This document shows, in pieces, positions 18,758 through 26,713 of a stretch of DNA of 64,000 nt. Positions within the stretch are counted from its first letter, which is position 1. Each line of letters begins with the position of its first letter. The DNA lies in assembly GCF_041821085.1 (NCBI RefSeq), contig NZ_JBGUAZ010000003.1:558001-622000 (forward strand), given 5' to 3'. The translations under genes and the position numbers were made by a program. Origin of the DNA: Natrinema sp. HArc-T2 (GTDB lineage Archaea; Halobacteriota; Halobacteria; Halobacteriales; Natrialbaceae). Under the pieces are notes generated by a model. The model had not been told where the DNA came from and ran no database searches. It saw only the letters and a list, made by a program, of their open reading frames with translations.

Positions 18758-19084
18758 GTGGTCGATTCCAGGATGCTCGAACGTTGTCTCGCCCCCCGAT
18801 TGCTCGTCGTCTGACCCCTCGAGGGCCGTCTCGAGGTCCAACATTGCCAGCAGTTCGTTGCGCTCCGGTTCGCACGGTCGTCGGAAGTAGTACGTGTGTG
18901 CACAGCCGGCGATCAACTCGGAGAGCGGTCGCTCTTGGTCGTTGACGATCGAAACGAGATCCCCCGTCACCGCGATCAAGACGGCGTCGTCTGGCTTGGA
19001 CAGGGCTGCCCGGAGTTCGCCAGCGGTACAGTCGACCGGTAGCTCGAGGTTGACGCCGTCGACGGTCGCCCATCGCGTCTCCAT
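18755..19084 (-). CDS. Conserved haloarchaeal-type small protein, possibly beta-grasp
   Basis: A 109-residue acidic protein. The first 70 residues (TVDGVNLELPVDCTAGELRA, then VLIAVTGDLVSIV and TYYFRRP) suggest alternating strands and one helix in the order of a ubiquitin-like beta-grasp domain, vaguely like multiubiquitin-type domains. There is no C-terminal di-glycine, so it is not an obvious SAMP modifier. A polar, disordered-looking tail follows. It is divergent from the FilR1-like regulator, with about 145 nt between the two starts. The fold idea is weak; the coding call is firmer. Confidence 0.65.
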   Translation of the reverse strand: METRWATVDGVNLELPVDCTAGELRAALSKPDDAVLIAVTGDLVSIVNDQERPLSELIAGCAHTYYFRRPCEPERNELLAMLDLETALEGSDDEQSGGETTFEHPGIDH

Positions 19085-19228
19085 GCGTCAGTAGTCGGAC
19101 ACGCGCATCTATATGATTGTGCCCGCATGCACATGCCGACCGCATTCCAAGGACGCGATTCCAGCGCTCCGTTGCTGGCCTGCGGGGCCAGAGCGATAAA
19201 GTGGATTCACCGGGAGGGCCAATGTGTG

Positions 19229-20023
19229 ATGGCCGATCGAAGGGGTGAGGTGATCGGGACACTCGAGTTCGTGGCCCGGTCTCCGAGTCGCGTTTCGATC
19301 CTCGAAACGCTCACAGAGGAGGGTGTTGCATCGAAAGATTCGCTGGCCGCCGAGGTCGACGTCGTCCGAACGACGCTGCAACGAAGTCTGCAGGGGTTAG
19401 CCGACCGGGGGTTGATCCGTGAACGGGATCGACAGTACGAGCTGACAGCTGCCGGCGCGCTCGTCACGAGTGGGCTGTCAGCGGCGCTCGATCGAGTCGG
19501 CGCGGCGACGCGTCTCGAGCCGGTTCTCGAGCGGCTTCCGGCTGAGACGTTCGAGTTCGACATCGAACGGCTCGCCGATGCGACCGTAGTCGAATCCACG
19601 ACAAGCAATCCCTACGCACCGGTCGATCGCCACGCGGCCAGTCTCGCCGACGCGAAACATGCCCGACTGTTGCTGCCGGCGGTTGGAACCAAGCCGATCG
19701 AAACGACAGGGGACGCACTCGAGTCGGGCGCGACCGTCGAACTGATCGTCACGACGTCGATCGCAGAGACGCTTCGGACGGCGTCACCGATCGCAGAACA
19801 GTTCATGGCCGTCGCTGACAGCGATGGCTTCTCAATCTCAGTCGTCCCGGAGGAGATCGAATTCTATCTCGGGATCGTCGACGACACCGTCCAGATCGGC
19901 GTCCACGACGAAAGCGGCGTTCCGACGGCGCTGCTCGAGTCGACCGACGACCGGGTCAGGCAGTGGGCGACCGATCGGTTCGACGCGTTCCAGCGACGAG
20001 CGAGCCCGTTCGAACGCGAGTAG
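19229..20023 (+). CDS. Winged-helix regulator with FilR1-like domain
   Basis: A 264-residue DNA-binding protein. An ArsR-type winged helix lies at about 8-70 (ILETLTEEGVASKDSLAAEV, TLQRSLQGLADRGLIRERD). The second half resembles the FilR1 middle domain seen in methanogen filament regulators (LLPAVGTKPIE, TVELIVTTSIAETL, FYLGIVDDTVQIGVHDE). The start at MADRRGEV follows a purine-rich gggaggg about 10 nt before it. Two perfect hairpins directly follow the stop. The target genes are unknown. Confidence 0.82.
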   Translation: MADRRGEVIGTLEFVARSPSRVSILETLTEEGVASKDSLAAEVDVVRTTLQRSLQGLADRGLIRERDRQYELTAAGALVTSGLSAALDRVGAATRLEPVLERLPAETFEFDIERLADATVVESTTSNPYAPVDRHAASLADAKHARLLLPAVGTKPIETTGDALESGATVELIVTTSIAETLRTASPIAEQFMAVADSDGFSISVVPEEIEFYLGIVDDTVQIGVHDESGVPTALLESTDDRVRQWATDRFDAFQRRASPFERE

Positions 20024-20028
20024 GGCAC

Positions 20029-20072
20029 CCGTCGGCTTCGAGGGGAGCCGACGGTGTGCACGCCGTGCACAC
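20029..20072. terminator. Two tandem perfect hairpins after the FilR1-like regulator
   Basis: The first stem is CCGTCGGCT/AGCCGACGG (20029-20037 and 20046-20054), 9 bp with an 8-nt loop. The second is GTGTGCAC-GCC-GTGCACAC (20054-20072), a perfect 19-bp palindrome sharing one base with the first. They start 6 nt after the regulator stop. They may end transcription, or the second could be a protein-binding operator. Confidence 0.55.
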
Positions 20073-20309
20073 GCTGTGTGGGGTACACTGATATCGCCTC
20101 GGATCGCCGTTCTGAATGCGGTAGGTGGTGGTGGGTCGATGGCCGCACAGCGGCGTCCCCGTGCAGGCGTTGGATGGAACCCCCTCTCCGTTCGGCGGGC
20201 CACGTCGGTTCGACTGCTTCAACCCCGATCTCGGCTTCGGCCCGGCCCGACGCAGTCTTTCTCGAGGGGGTCAGGAAACGCTTTGAGCGTCCAGTCCGAC
20301 ACTGCGAGT

Positions 20310-20537
20310 GTGAGTGAAAATCGCGTCGTCGAAGGGCGAATGGTGACGGCTAGAAAACTCGCCGAGATCGTCGAGGGAGACTCCGTGATGGAGGTCGATT
20401 CGATCGAAGAGGCCGACCGGGAGTGCCCGGCGTGTGGTGGCTCCGTTCTGACGGTGACCTACATGCCGTCCGTGACCGAACTCGTCACGGGCCGCAAGTG
20501 CCAGGACTGCGACTGGAGCGAGACCGACCGGAACTGA
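20310..20537 (+). CDS. Small zinc-ribbon protein (DUF5795-like)
   Basis: A 75-residue protein starting at GTG. The opening SENRVVEGRMVTARKLAEI is the pattern I recall for the haloarchaeal DUF5795 group, which decides the GTG start over the downstream ATG. The C-terminal half is a treble-clef or zinc-ribbon fold with CPAC and CQDC, ending in DWSETDRN. The function is unknown. It is convergent with a response regulator gene, 33 nt apart. Confidence 0.8.
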   Translation: MSENRVVEGRMVTARKLAEIVEGDSVMEVDSIEEADRECPACGGSVLTVTYMPSVTELVTGRKCQDCDWSETDRN

Positions 20538-20570
20538 TCGGCTTCAAGACCGTTTCTCTCTGCGGCAAAC

Positions 20571-21023
20571 TCACGAGAATACGGACGGCAATGTCGCCTC
20601 GTCGATCCAGAACTCCTCGATGGCTCGCCCGAGTTCGGCGAACGCAGCCGGATCACTCGGCTTCGTGAGATACGCGTTCGCACAGCGCTCGTAGCTTTTG
20701 CGGATATCTTCGGTCGCTTCCGAACTCGTCAGGACGATGACCGGCAGGGGCGCCAGTTCCCGTTCGTCGTTGATGGCTTCGAGCACCTCGAAGCCATCCG
20801 TTCTGGGGAGGTTCAGATCGAGTAACATGAGGTCGATCGTGGGGCCGGACGCAGTGTCTGCGTGCGCTCGCAGGAACTCGAGCGCCGCGCTACCGTCGCC
20901 GACCGTGTGAAACGTCGCTTCGAATCCTGCCGCTCCGAACGCTTCCTGTATCAGACGAACGTCACCAGGGTTGTCCTCGACGAGCAGGATGGACGCTGTT
21001 TCAGAGGCAGACTGTGGGGACAC
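20571..21023 (-). CDS. Response regulator receiver protein
   Basis: A stand-alone receiver domain of about 150 residues with no output domain. ILLVEDNPGDVRLIQEAF carries the acidic pocket, IDLMLLDLNLPRTDGFEVL the phosphoacceptor aspartate (LLD), VLTSSEA the switch Ser/Thr, and LTKPSD the conserved lysine. It resembles Rcp1-like receivers that work with phytochrome- or PAS-type kinases. The frame extends 32 codons upstream with poor composition, so the GTG of SPQSASETASILL is chosen; the exact start is uncertain. No histidine kinase is adjacent. Confidence 0.88.
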   Translation of the reverse strand: MSPQSASETASILLVEDNPGDVRLIQEAFGAAGFEATFHTVGDGSAALEFLRAHADTASGPTIDLMLLDLNLPRTDGFEVLEAINDERELAPLPVIVLTSSEATEDIRKSYERCANAYLTKPSDPAAFAELGRAIEEFWIDEATLPSVFS

Positions 21024-21131
21024 GGATCTGTCGTTCGAGTGGAGGGAAGTGGCGGACTTAAGACTGCGCACAAAGCATGTTGGCACCGCGCCCATCGCGC
21101 CGCTGCGCAGTTGCCACACGGCGGTCGCCTG

Positions 21132-22655
21132 CTACCGCTCAACGATCGTCCCGCCCGCCAGCCCGTCCCACTCGACGCGGTAGTCGAGCCGCGAGAGGAC
21201 GGCGCTCGCGTCGGAGATGCCGTCTTCCTCGAGCACCGCCTCGGCGTCCGCAAGCGTCATCCCGGCCTCGAGATCGTCGGCGATCGCCTCGAGGACGGCA
21301 GGCCGAACCAGCGTCCGGCCGACCCGTTCGTGATCGGGCGTGGCTTTGTCTGCGAGGGCATCCGCGCTCACGCCGTGACGCTCGGCCAGCGCGTCTACCG
21401 TGATGACGTCGTCGTCGGGCCGGAGCGTGTCGGGAAGCCGTGCTGCATGGTCCGCGACGAGTTGGCGTTCGTACTCTCGGAGGACGTCAGCCACGTCTTT
21501 GACCCGCACCGTTCCCGAGTAGGGGATCGCCCGATGATCGCGAGCGGCGATCTCCTCGCCGACGCCCAGCGACTCGTTGACGGCGACTAGCATGGCGACG
21601 TCCTCGAGATCGGCGAGCTGGGAGAGTTTCTTTTGAATGTACTCGGGCGTCCAGAAACCCATAATTTCGAAGTAGATGCGGAAGTCTCCGTGGGCGTACT
21701 CGAAGGCGAAATCGGGGATCATCACCCGTGTACCCGTCGCGAGTGGCTCGGGTTCGCGAACGAGCTCCCAGTCGAGACCGAGATTCGAAAAGCGGGCTGC
21801 GAAGTCGGCCTCGACGCCGCTGTCGAAGCTGACCTCCGCGAGCGGCTCGGCGTCGGGCACCCGAATCGGGTCCGTGTCGGAGAGTGCGAGCGTGCGTTCG
21901 GCCCCCCGGTCGTCGATGGTTGCCTCGAGGTGCCACGCGTCGGCTTTCGCGACGGTCCGCAGGAGTCGCGCAAACCGGATGCCGTACCGTCGCGTCGCGC
22001 GAAAGAGGTGAGTCGGACCGGTGACGACGACCTCGCGCTCGGAAAGCCCATCCGTACTCTCGTCGTCGAGCCGACGTATCTCGTACATCAACCGCAGGCG
22101 CTTGATCGCCGAAATCAGCGCTTTCGGATCGCTCGAGCGCACCCGCAGTTCGGTCGCGTCGAACAGCGACGTCTGAGCTAACGAAAGGTTGTACTGAGCG
22201 AGCAGTCCGTCGGGATCCCAACGGGGCTCGACCGCGGACAGGACCTGTCGCTCCTCGAGATCGGCGTACAGCGCCGCCTCGAGGTCGTCAGCCGACACGT
22301 CGAGCGATTCGCTCGCCCGGATGTGTGCCATCGCGCGCTCGTCCTCGGTGACGACGTCGACCGCCTCGGCGGCCTCGAAGGCGGCCCGACGGGCGCGTTC
22401 GGGCTCGATCACCGCGTCGGTCTCGAACGTCGCCTCCCGTTCGACCAGCGCCGCGAGGCCACGGACGAGTTTGAAATCGTCGGCCTCGCGCTCGAGTCTA
22501 GTGAGTGCGTCCTCGAGTGTCGCCCGCGGCTCGCCGACGTGGCCCTGATAGGTCCCGATGACACGGGCAGCGAGCGGTCGATGCTCGCGACCGGCGAACT
22601 GGGGATGATAGCCGCCACCGGCCCGCGAGACGCGCAACAGGTCCTTCGTCAGCAT
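21132..22655 (-). CDS. Bax1 nuclease, XPB partner (DUF790)
   Basis: A 507-residue DUF790 protein. In other archaea this family is Bax1, a nuclease that binds the XPB helicase and cuts DNA bubbles in repair (established for Sulfolobus and Archaeoglobus relatives). The N-terminus MLTKDLLRVSR is typical. A nuclease core is suggested by MIPDFAFEY and IYFEIMGFWTPEYIQKKL, a PD-(D/E)xK-like region. The C-terminus has a helical DNA-binding-like part. XPB is encoded about 0.8 kb upstream on the same strand, with a diadenylate cyclase-like gene on the opposite strand between them. Confidence 0.87.
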   Translation of the reverse strand: MLTKDLLRVSRAGGGYHPQFAGREHRPLAARVIGTYQGHVGEPRATLEDALTRLEREADDFKLVRGLAALVEREATFETDAVIEPERARRAAFEAAEAVDVVTEDERAMAHIRASESLDVSADDLEAALYADLEERQVLSAVEPRWDPDGLLAQYNLSLAQTSLFDATELRVRSSDPKALISAIKRLRLMYEIRRLDDESTDGLSEREVVVTGPTHLFRATRRYGIRFARLLRTVAKADAWHLEATIDDRGAERTLALSDTDPIRVPDAEPLAEVSFDSGVEADFAARFSNLGLDWELVREPEPLATGTRVMIPDFAFEYAHGDFRIYFEIMGFWTPEYIQKKLSQLADLEDVAMLVAVNESLGVGEEIAARDHRAIPYSGTVRVKDVADVLREYERQLVADHAARLPDTLRPDDDVITVDALAERHGVSADALADKATPDHERVGRTLVRPAVLEAIADDLEAGMTLADAEAVLEEDGISDASAVLSRLDYRVEWDGLAGGTIVER

Positions 22656-22773
22656 CGGTCTCGAGTCGGGGCGGCGGCGGCAAAAGTGACCCGGACGGCG
22701 GCGTCTCGCAGCCGGTTCTCAGGGACGCGCCTCAGCCGCCGGGATTACGGTGACTCCGGTCCAACGGCTCGGT

Positions 22774-23346
22774 ATGGACGATTCGGGCCTCCGGATCGCG
22801 TACGAAACCCACGACGGTGTCAGGGAACTGATCGAGCGGCTCGTATACACGCTCGAGGGGATCAGCCTCGCATTCGACTGGTGGGACGAGGAGTACGTCA
22901 GCGGGCCCGGCCTGTATTTCGCCGTCGTCACTGGGCCGTCAGTCGCCGACTTCGCGGATCCGATGGGACGCAACCGCTGGCCGACCGACCGCTGTCGGGA
23001 AGTCCATCGAGATTTAGACAGCTTCTTCGAGACGGCGCGAGAGGTGGCGATAACCTGTGATGGCGGGATCGTCGTCAGCGTCGACGGCGTCATCCAGGAA
23101 CAGCTGGTCCGATTTCGCGATCTCACGCCCGACGAGCTCGCGGATGCAACCGAGTCGGTGGAGTACAAAGACTGGATGGGCGCCCGTCACATGAGTGCGC
23201 TGGACACCTCACGGCGACCAAACGTGGTCGCGACGGCGACGCTCAGCGAGGAGACCGGTCGCGTGACGCGCTTCCAGCGTGGGTCCTTTCAGACGTTCGA
23301 ACGGGCCGCCCTCGGTGGAGAGTGGAACGTGGTGGGGTACGACTAG
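22774..23346 (+). CDS. dacZ: DisA_N/DacZ-type diadenylate cyclase, probable
   Basis: A 190-residue protein whose second half looks like the DisA_N (DAC) domain that makes c-di-AMP from two ATP. ITCDGGIVVSVDG (94-105) stands where the catalytic DGA motif is found, and GARHMSALDTSRR (136-148) in place of GxRHRAA, followed by VATATLSEETG as in DisA proteins. Length and architecture fit archaeal DacZ. The DGA motif reads DGG and RHR reads RHM, so activity should be checked. The ATG of MDDSGLR is chosen over an in-frame GTG upstream. It lies between bax1 and xpb in opposite orientation. Confidence 0.7.
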   Translation: MDDSGLRIAYETHDGVRELIERLVYTLEGISLAFDWWDEEYVSGPGLYFAVVTGPSVADFADPMGRNRWPTDRCREVHRDLDSFFETAREVAITCDGGIVVSVDGVIQEQLVRFRDLTPDELADATESVEYKDWMGARHMSALDTSRRPNVVATATLSEETGRVTRFQRGSFQTFERAALGGEWNVVGYD

Positions 23347-23418
23347 TCGTGGGCCGCTCGAGAAACCCTCTAGAAGCCACTGAATGTAAGTGTGTAAACC
23401 GTTTCAGTTGTTACTATA

Positions 23419-24870
23419 TTAGCGCCGTCTGTCGGCGACACGCTCTTCCCCAGTCCCCTCGCTCACCACTTCGTAGAGCAGCGCACGGTTGCCATCTGTT
23501 GTCGGTCGCAAGATCCGCCCGAGTCGCTGCGTGAACTCCCGCTCGCTCCCGCTGCCCGAGAGGACGACCGCGACGTTCGCGTCGGGGACATCGACCCCCT
23601 CGTCCAACACGTTCGAGGTCGCGATCCGGGTGTACGTCCCCTCGCGAAAGCGCTCCAAGATTTCCCGTCGCTCCGTCGCGCCCGTCTGATGGGTGATCGT
23701 CGGAATCAAAAACCGCTCGCTGACCTCGTACGCGAGGTCGTTGTGGGCCGTAAAGACGATAATTCGCTCATCGCGATGATCGTCGAGGACATCGGCGAGC
23801 GCCTCGAGTTTGGCGTCACTACCGAGCATGATCTCGCGTGCGCGCTGGCGCGCGAGCAGCGCTTCGCGGGCGTCGGAGTCGTTGCCGGAGCGTTTGACCA
23901 ACTCCTGATAATCCGATCCGCTCTGCATGTTGATGCCCGATTTCGCGAGATAGCTGGTGAACACGTCCTGATTTCGCTCGTATTCCTCGCGTTCCTCGGG
24001 CGTCAGCGACACTTCGAGTCGCTTGATATCGTACTCGGCGAGGTGGTCGCCGGCAAGCGAATCCACGTCGACACGGTTGACCAGCGGACCGACGACCTCC
24101 TCGAGTACCTCGTGTGCGCCGTCGGGGCGCTCGAAGGTCGCGGTCAGTCCCAACCGGGCGGGTGCGGCCAGCAGGCGTGCGATCTCGCGGTAGCCCTTGC
24201 CGCCGAGGTGATGGACCTCGTCGAAGACCACGAAGCCGAAGCGGTCGCCCACCGAATCGGCCTTGAGATACGCCGAGTCGTACGTCGAAACGGTGATCGG
24301 CTCGAGGCGTTGTTCGCCGCCGCCGAAGCGACCGATCTCTCCACCGAATTCGCGTTCGAGTTCGCGCTGCCACTGCTCGAGGAGGTCGATCGTCGGCACG
24401 ACAACCAGTGTCGGGACCGCGAGCCGTTCGATCGCCTTCAGCGCGATGACGGTCTTGCCGCTGCCGGTCGGCAGTTCGAGAACGCCGGCAGGCGCTTGCC
24501 CGAGCGACTGGGGGATCGACCCGTCAGCCCAGCGGTCGGTCTCGAGCCAGGCCTCGAGCGCCGTCTGCTGATAGTCGCGGAGTTCGTACGCCGATGCGAG
24601 GGGAGCTATCGGCTCGAGTTCGAGGACGTGATCGTCGATCGAGGTCGTCGTCCCATCGGTCGTCGTCCCATCTAGTGCAGCCCGCACCTCGGCATAGTGG
24701 GCCGCAGGGAGCCGCCAGCCACCAGTTCGCCGGTCTGTCTCGAGATTGGGAACAGCCGCGCGGAGCGACGACGGCGATCGAGACGACTGCTCGAGTCCAT
24801 CGATTCGGACTGTTCCGTCCTCGTAACGGAGTTCGATTGCCGTGGCATCGTCCGCCGAAGCCCGCGTCAC
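23419..24870 (-). CDS. XPB/Rad25-like DNA helicase
   Basis: An SF2 helicase of about 483 residues, the archaeal XPB that partners Bax1. An N-terminal damage-recognition-like region (about 1-110) precedes Walker A LPTGSGKTV, FDEVHH, the motif GLTATFERPDG, then HD2 with IIVFTAHND, TSNVLDEGVDVPD and the arginine-finger motif FTQRLGRILRP. An ATG lies 9 codons upstream, but it sits inside a TATA-like element (gtatatg) centred 29 nt before GTG 24870, so a leaderless GTG start is preferred. It is divergent from a small zinc-finger gene. Confidence 0.9.
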   Translation of the reverse strand: MTRASADDATAIELRYEDGTVRIDGLEQSSRSPSSLRAAVPNLETDRRTGGWRLPAAHYAEVRAALDGTTTDGTTTSIDDHVLELEPIAPLASAYELRDYQQTALEAWLETDRWADGSIPQSLGQAPAGVLELPTGSGKTVIALKAIERLAVPTLVVVPTIDLLEQWQRELEREFGGEIGRFGGGEQRLEPITVSTYDSAYLKADSVGDRFGFVVFDEVHHLGGKGYREIARLLAAPARLGLTATFERPDGAHEVLEEVVGPLVNRVDVDSLAGDHLAEYDIKRLEVSLTPEEREEYERNQDVFTSYLAKSGINMQSGSDYQELVKRSGNDSDAREALLARQRAREIMLGSDAKLEALADVLDDHRDERIIVFTAHNDLAYEVSERFLIPTITHQTGATERREILERFREGTYTRIATSNVLDEGVDVPDANVAVVLSGSGSEREFTQRLGRILRPTTDGNRALLYEVVSEGTGEERVADRRR

Positions 24871-24894
24871 GGAACACACTCGGGGCAGGAGACA

Positions 24895-24904
24895 CATATA
24901 CGGT
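24895..24904 (-). promoter_or_regulatory. TATA element of the XPB gene
   Basis: On the minus strand the sequence CCGTATATGT is centred about 29 nt before the GTG chosen as start, the spacing expected of leaderless haloarchaeal genes. Confidence 0.5.
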
Positions 24905-25141
24905 CGGGTGTTCAGTGGCTGTGCTCCCGCCGTTTCGGTCACAAACTGGCTGCGTTGGGGGTTTCGATAGCTATAGAAACCGACGCCGTTGGACAGAACT
25001 CGTTTCCAATCGACGTTACACCGATCGCCACCCGGCAGAATATTAATGCAGACGGCGTTCGAATAGAGGTAGATAATATTGTATTTACAGTGGGTAGACA
25101 GTTCGTACTTATCAGAGTGATAGTTTTTGGTACAGTCTGTG

Positions 25142-25351
25142 ATGCGGGGGGAAGGAAAAAACGCGCAGTCTGAGATCGAGTTCTCCTGGATCGACCCGGA
25201 TGGGTTGTCATCGGCTGGTGGGCCACCGACACACTCACCGCACACGATCGATCTGGAGTTCGAGTGGTACCAACTCTGTCATGGCTGTGGGGAACGGAAG
25301 TGGTTCAGCGCGTTGATCTGTGACGAGTGTCGGGAGCAACACGACGTGTAG
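25142..25351 (+). CDS. Small zinc-finger protein
   Basis: A 69-residue protein with two cysteine pairs, CHGCGERKWFSALICDEC, forming a zinc-ribbon-like knuckle at about 47-64, after a polar N-terminus (EIEFSWIDPDG). Haloarchaea have many such CxxC mini-proteins, some affecting growth, motility or biofilm, but the function here is unknown. The ATG of MRGEGKNAQ is preferred over an in-frame TTG. The AT-rich 270 bp upstream is shared with the divergent XPB gene. Confidence 0.65.
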   Translation: MRGEGKNAQSEIEFSWIDPDGLSSAGGPPTHSPHTIDLEFEWYQLCHGCGERKWFSALICDECREQHDV

Positions 25352-25387
25352 GCACGGACGGAACACGGTAATCGGGTACCTCAACCC

Positions 25388-25395
25388 TTTTATTA
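25388..25395 (+). promoter_or_regulatory. TATA box of grpE
   Basis: TTTTATTA is centred 26 nt before the grpE ATG, preceded by a purine-poor CAACCC, so transcription should begin at or next to the start codon (leaderless). Confidence 0.65.
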
Positions 25396-25416
25396 CCGCT
25401 GTTCGTTGACTGCCAT

Positions 25417-26535
25417 ATGAGCGAAGACGAGGGCACGAATGCGTCAGCCCAGGGTGTCCCGTCCGAGGAGCAATCCGACGACGGCGAGACGGCCGACGTC
25501 GATCCCGAGACAGCGACCACTGGTGACTCGGAGTCGACAGCCGAATCGGTCGACTCGGAGTCGACATCGGCGACTGCAGGGGCCGACTCGAGCGCGGAGA
25601 CGACCAATGGGACGACGCCAGCGGAGCCCGAGACCGAAACGACCGACGAAGACGGAATCGGTGGGGCTCCCGAGACGAGCGAGGATATCCAGCGCCTCCT
25701 CGACCGACTCACCGAATACGACGACGAGCTGGCCCACAAGGTCACCTCGATCGTCGACGAAGCCCGCGAGCTAAACGGGACGGTCTCGAACCAGCGCGAA
25801 GAACTCGAGGACCTCGCAGAACGCATCGAATCGCAGGCCGAAACGATCGACGAGCTTCAGGGCGAGCTCGAGGAGTACGAAGCAGCCATCGCGGAGCGCG
25901 ACGAGCAGATTGAGGACCTGAAGAGTCGGCTCAAACGCAAGCAGGCGGACTTCCAGAACTACAAGAAACGGGCCAAAAAGCGCCAACAGCAGATCAAAGA
26001 CCGCGCCACCGAGGACCTCGTCGAGCGACTCATCGGCGTCCGCGATAACCTCAAACGCGCCCTCGAGGAGGACAGCGGCGACGCCGAGAGCCTCCAGCAG
26101 GGCGTCGAGATGACGCTGCGGGAGTTCGATCGCATCCTCGAAGACGAGAACGTCTCCGAGATCGATCCCGAGCCCGGCACCGAGACCGATCCACAGCGCC
26201 ACGAGGTCATGATGAAAATCGACAGCGCCCAGCCCGAAGGAACCATCGCCGACGTTTACACCCCCGGCTACGAGATGGGCGAGAAGGTCATCCAGAACGC
26301 CCAGGTGACCGTCTCGAACGGCGAACTCGAGGAGGAAGCGACCGACGAGTCGGCCAGTGACGGCGCTGCTGATGACGATGTCGACGCTGGCGCTGACGAC
26401 GCGCAGTCCGACGCTGCCGACGCGGCCACGGACGAGGAGGACGACGACGCGATCGAGTTAGGCGGCGAGGTCGCCAGTGACGACCCCGATAAGGGAAGCG
26501 AGGACACGGCTGGCGCAGCCACCGCGGACGAGTAA
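25417..26535 (+). CDS. grpE: Nucleotide exchange factor GrpE
   Basis: Co-chaperone that releases ADP from DnaK, 372 residues, long for the family because of acidic low-complexity tails at both ends (about 1-85 rich in E, D, S, T; about 300-372 rich in D, A, E). The core has the long dimerisation coiled coil (about 115-200, with DFQNYKKRAKKRQQQ) and the beta-domain with HEVMMKIDS and GYEMGEKVIQNAQVTVS. It heads the order grpE-dnaK-dnaJ, with its own leaderless-type promoter and a 178-bp gap before dnaK. Confidence 0.96.
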   Translation: MSEDEGTNASAQGVPSEEQSDDGETADVDPETATTGDSESTAESVDSESTSATAGADSSAETTNGTTPAEPETETTDEDGIGGAPETSEDIQRLLDRLTEYDDELAHKVTSIVDEARELNGTVSNQREELEDLAERIESQAETIDELQGELEEYEAAIAERDEQIEDLKSRLKRKQADFQNYKKRAKKRQQQIKDRATEDLVERLIGVRDNLKRALEEDSGDAESLQQGVEMTLREFDRILEDENVSEIDPEPGTETDPQRHEVMMKIDSAQPEGTIADVYTPGYEMGEKVIQNAQVTVSNGELEEEATDESASDGAADDDVDAGADDAQSDAADAATDEEDDDAIELGGEVASDDPDKGSEDTAGAATADE

Positions 26536-26680
26536 GCCACGCACTGGACGACCGGGCATACGATCGTTCACATCCCTGTCGGCTCGAGACGACCGTTTTT
26601 ACTGCAGCCAAACTACGGGAATTCGACGTGTGAGTGGCTACAGCCACGTTTTATTCGCAGCCCGCTCGTTCCTAGTAACC

Positions 26681-26688
26681 TTTAAAAC
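26681..26688 (+). promoter_or_regulatory. TATA box of dnaK
   Basis: TTTAAAAC is centred about 29 nt before the dnaK ATG, indicating that dnaK has its own promoter in addition to any read-through from grpE. Confidence 0.65.
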
Positions 26689-26713
26689 AAAGTGCGCACA
26701 ATAGCCGTCCACG

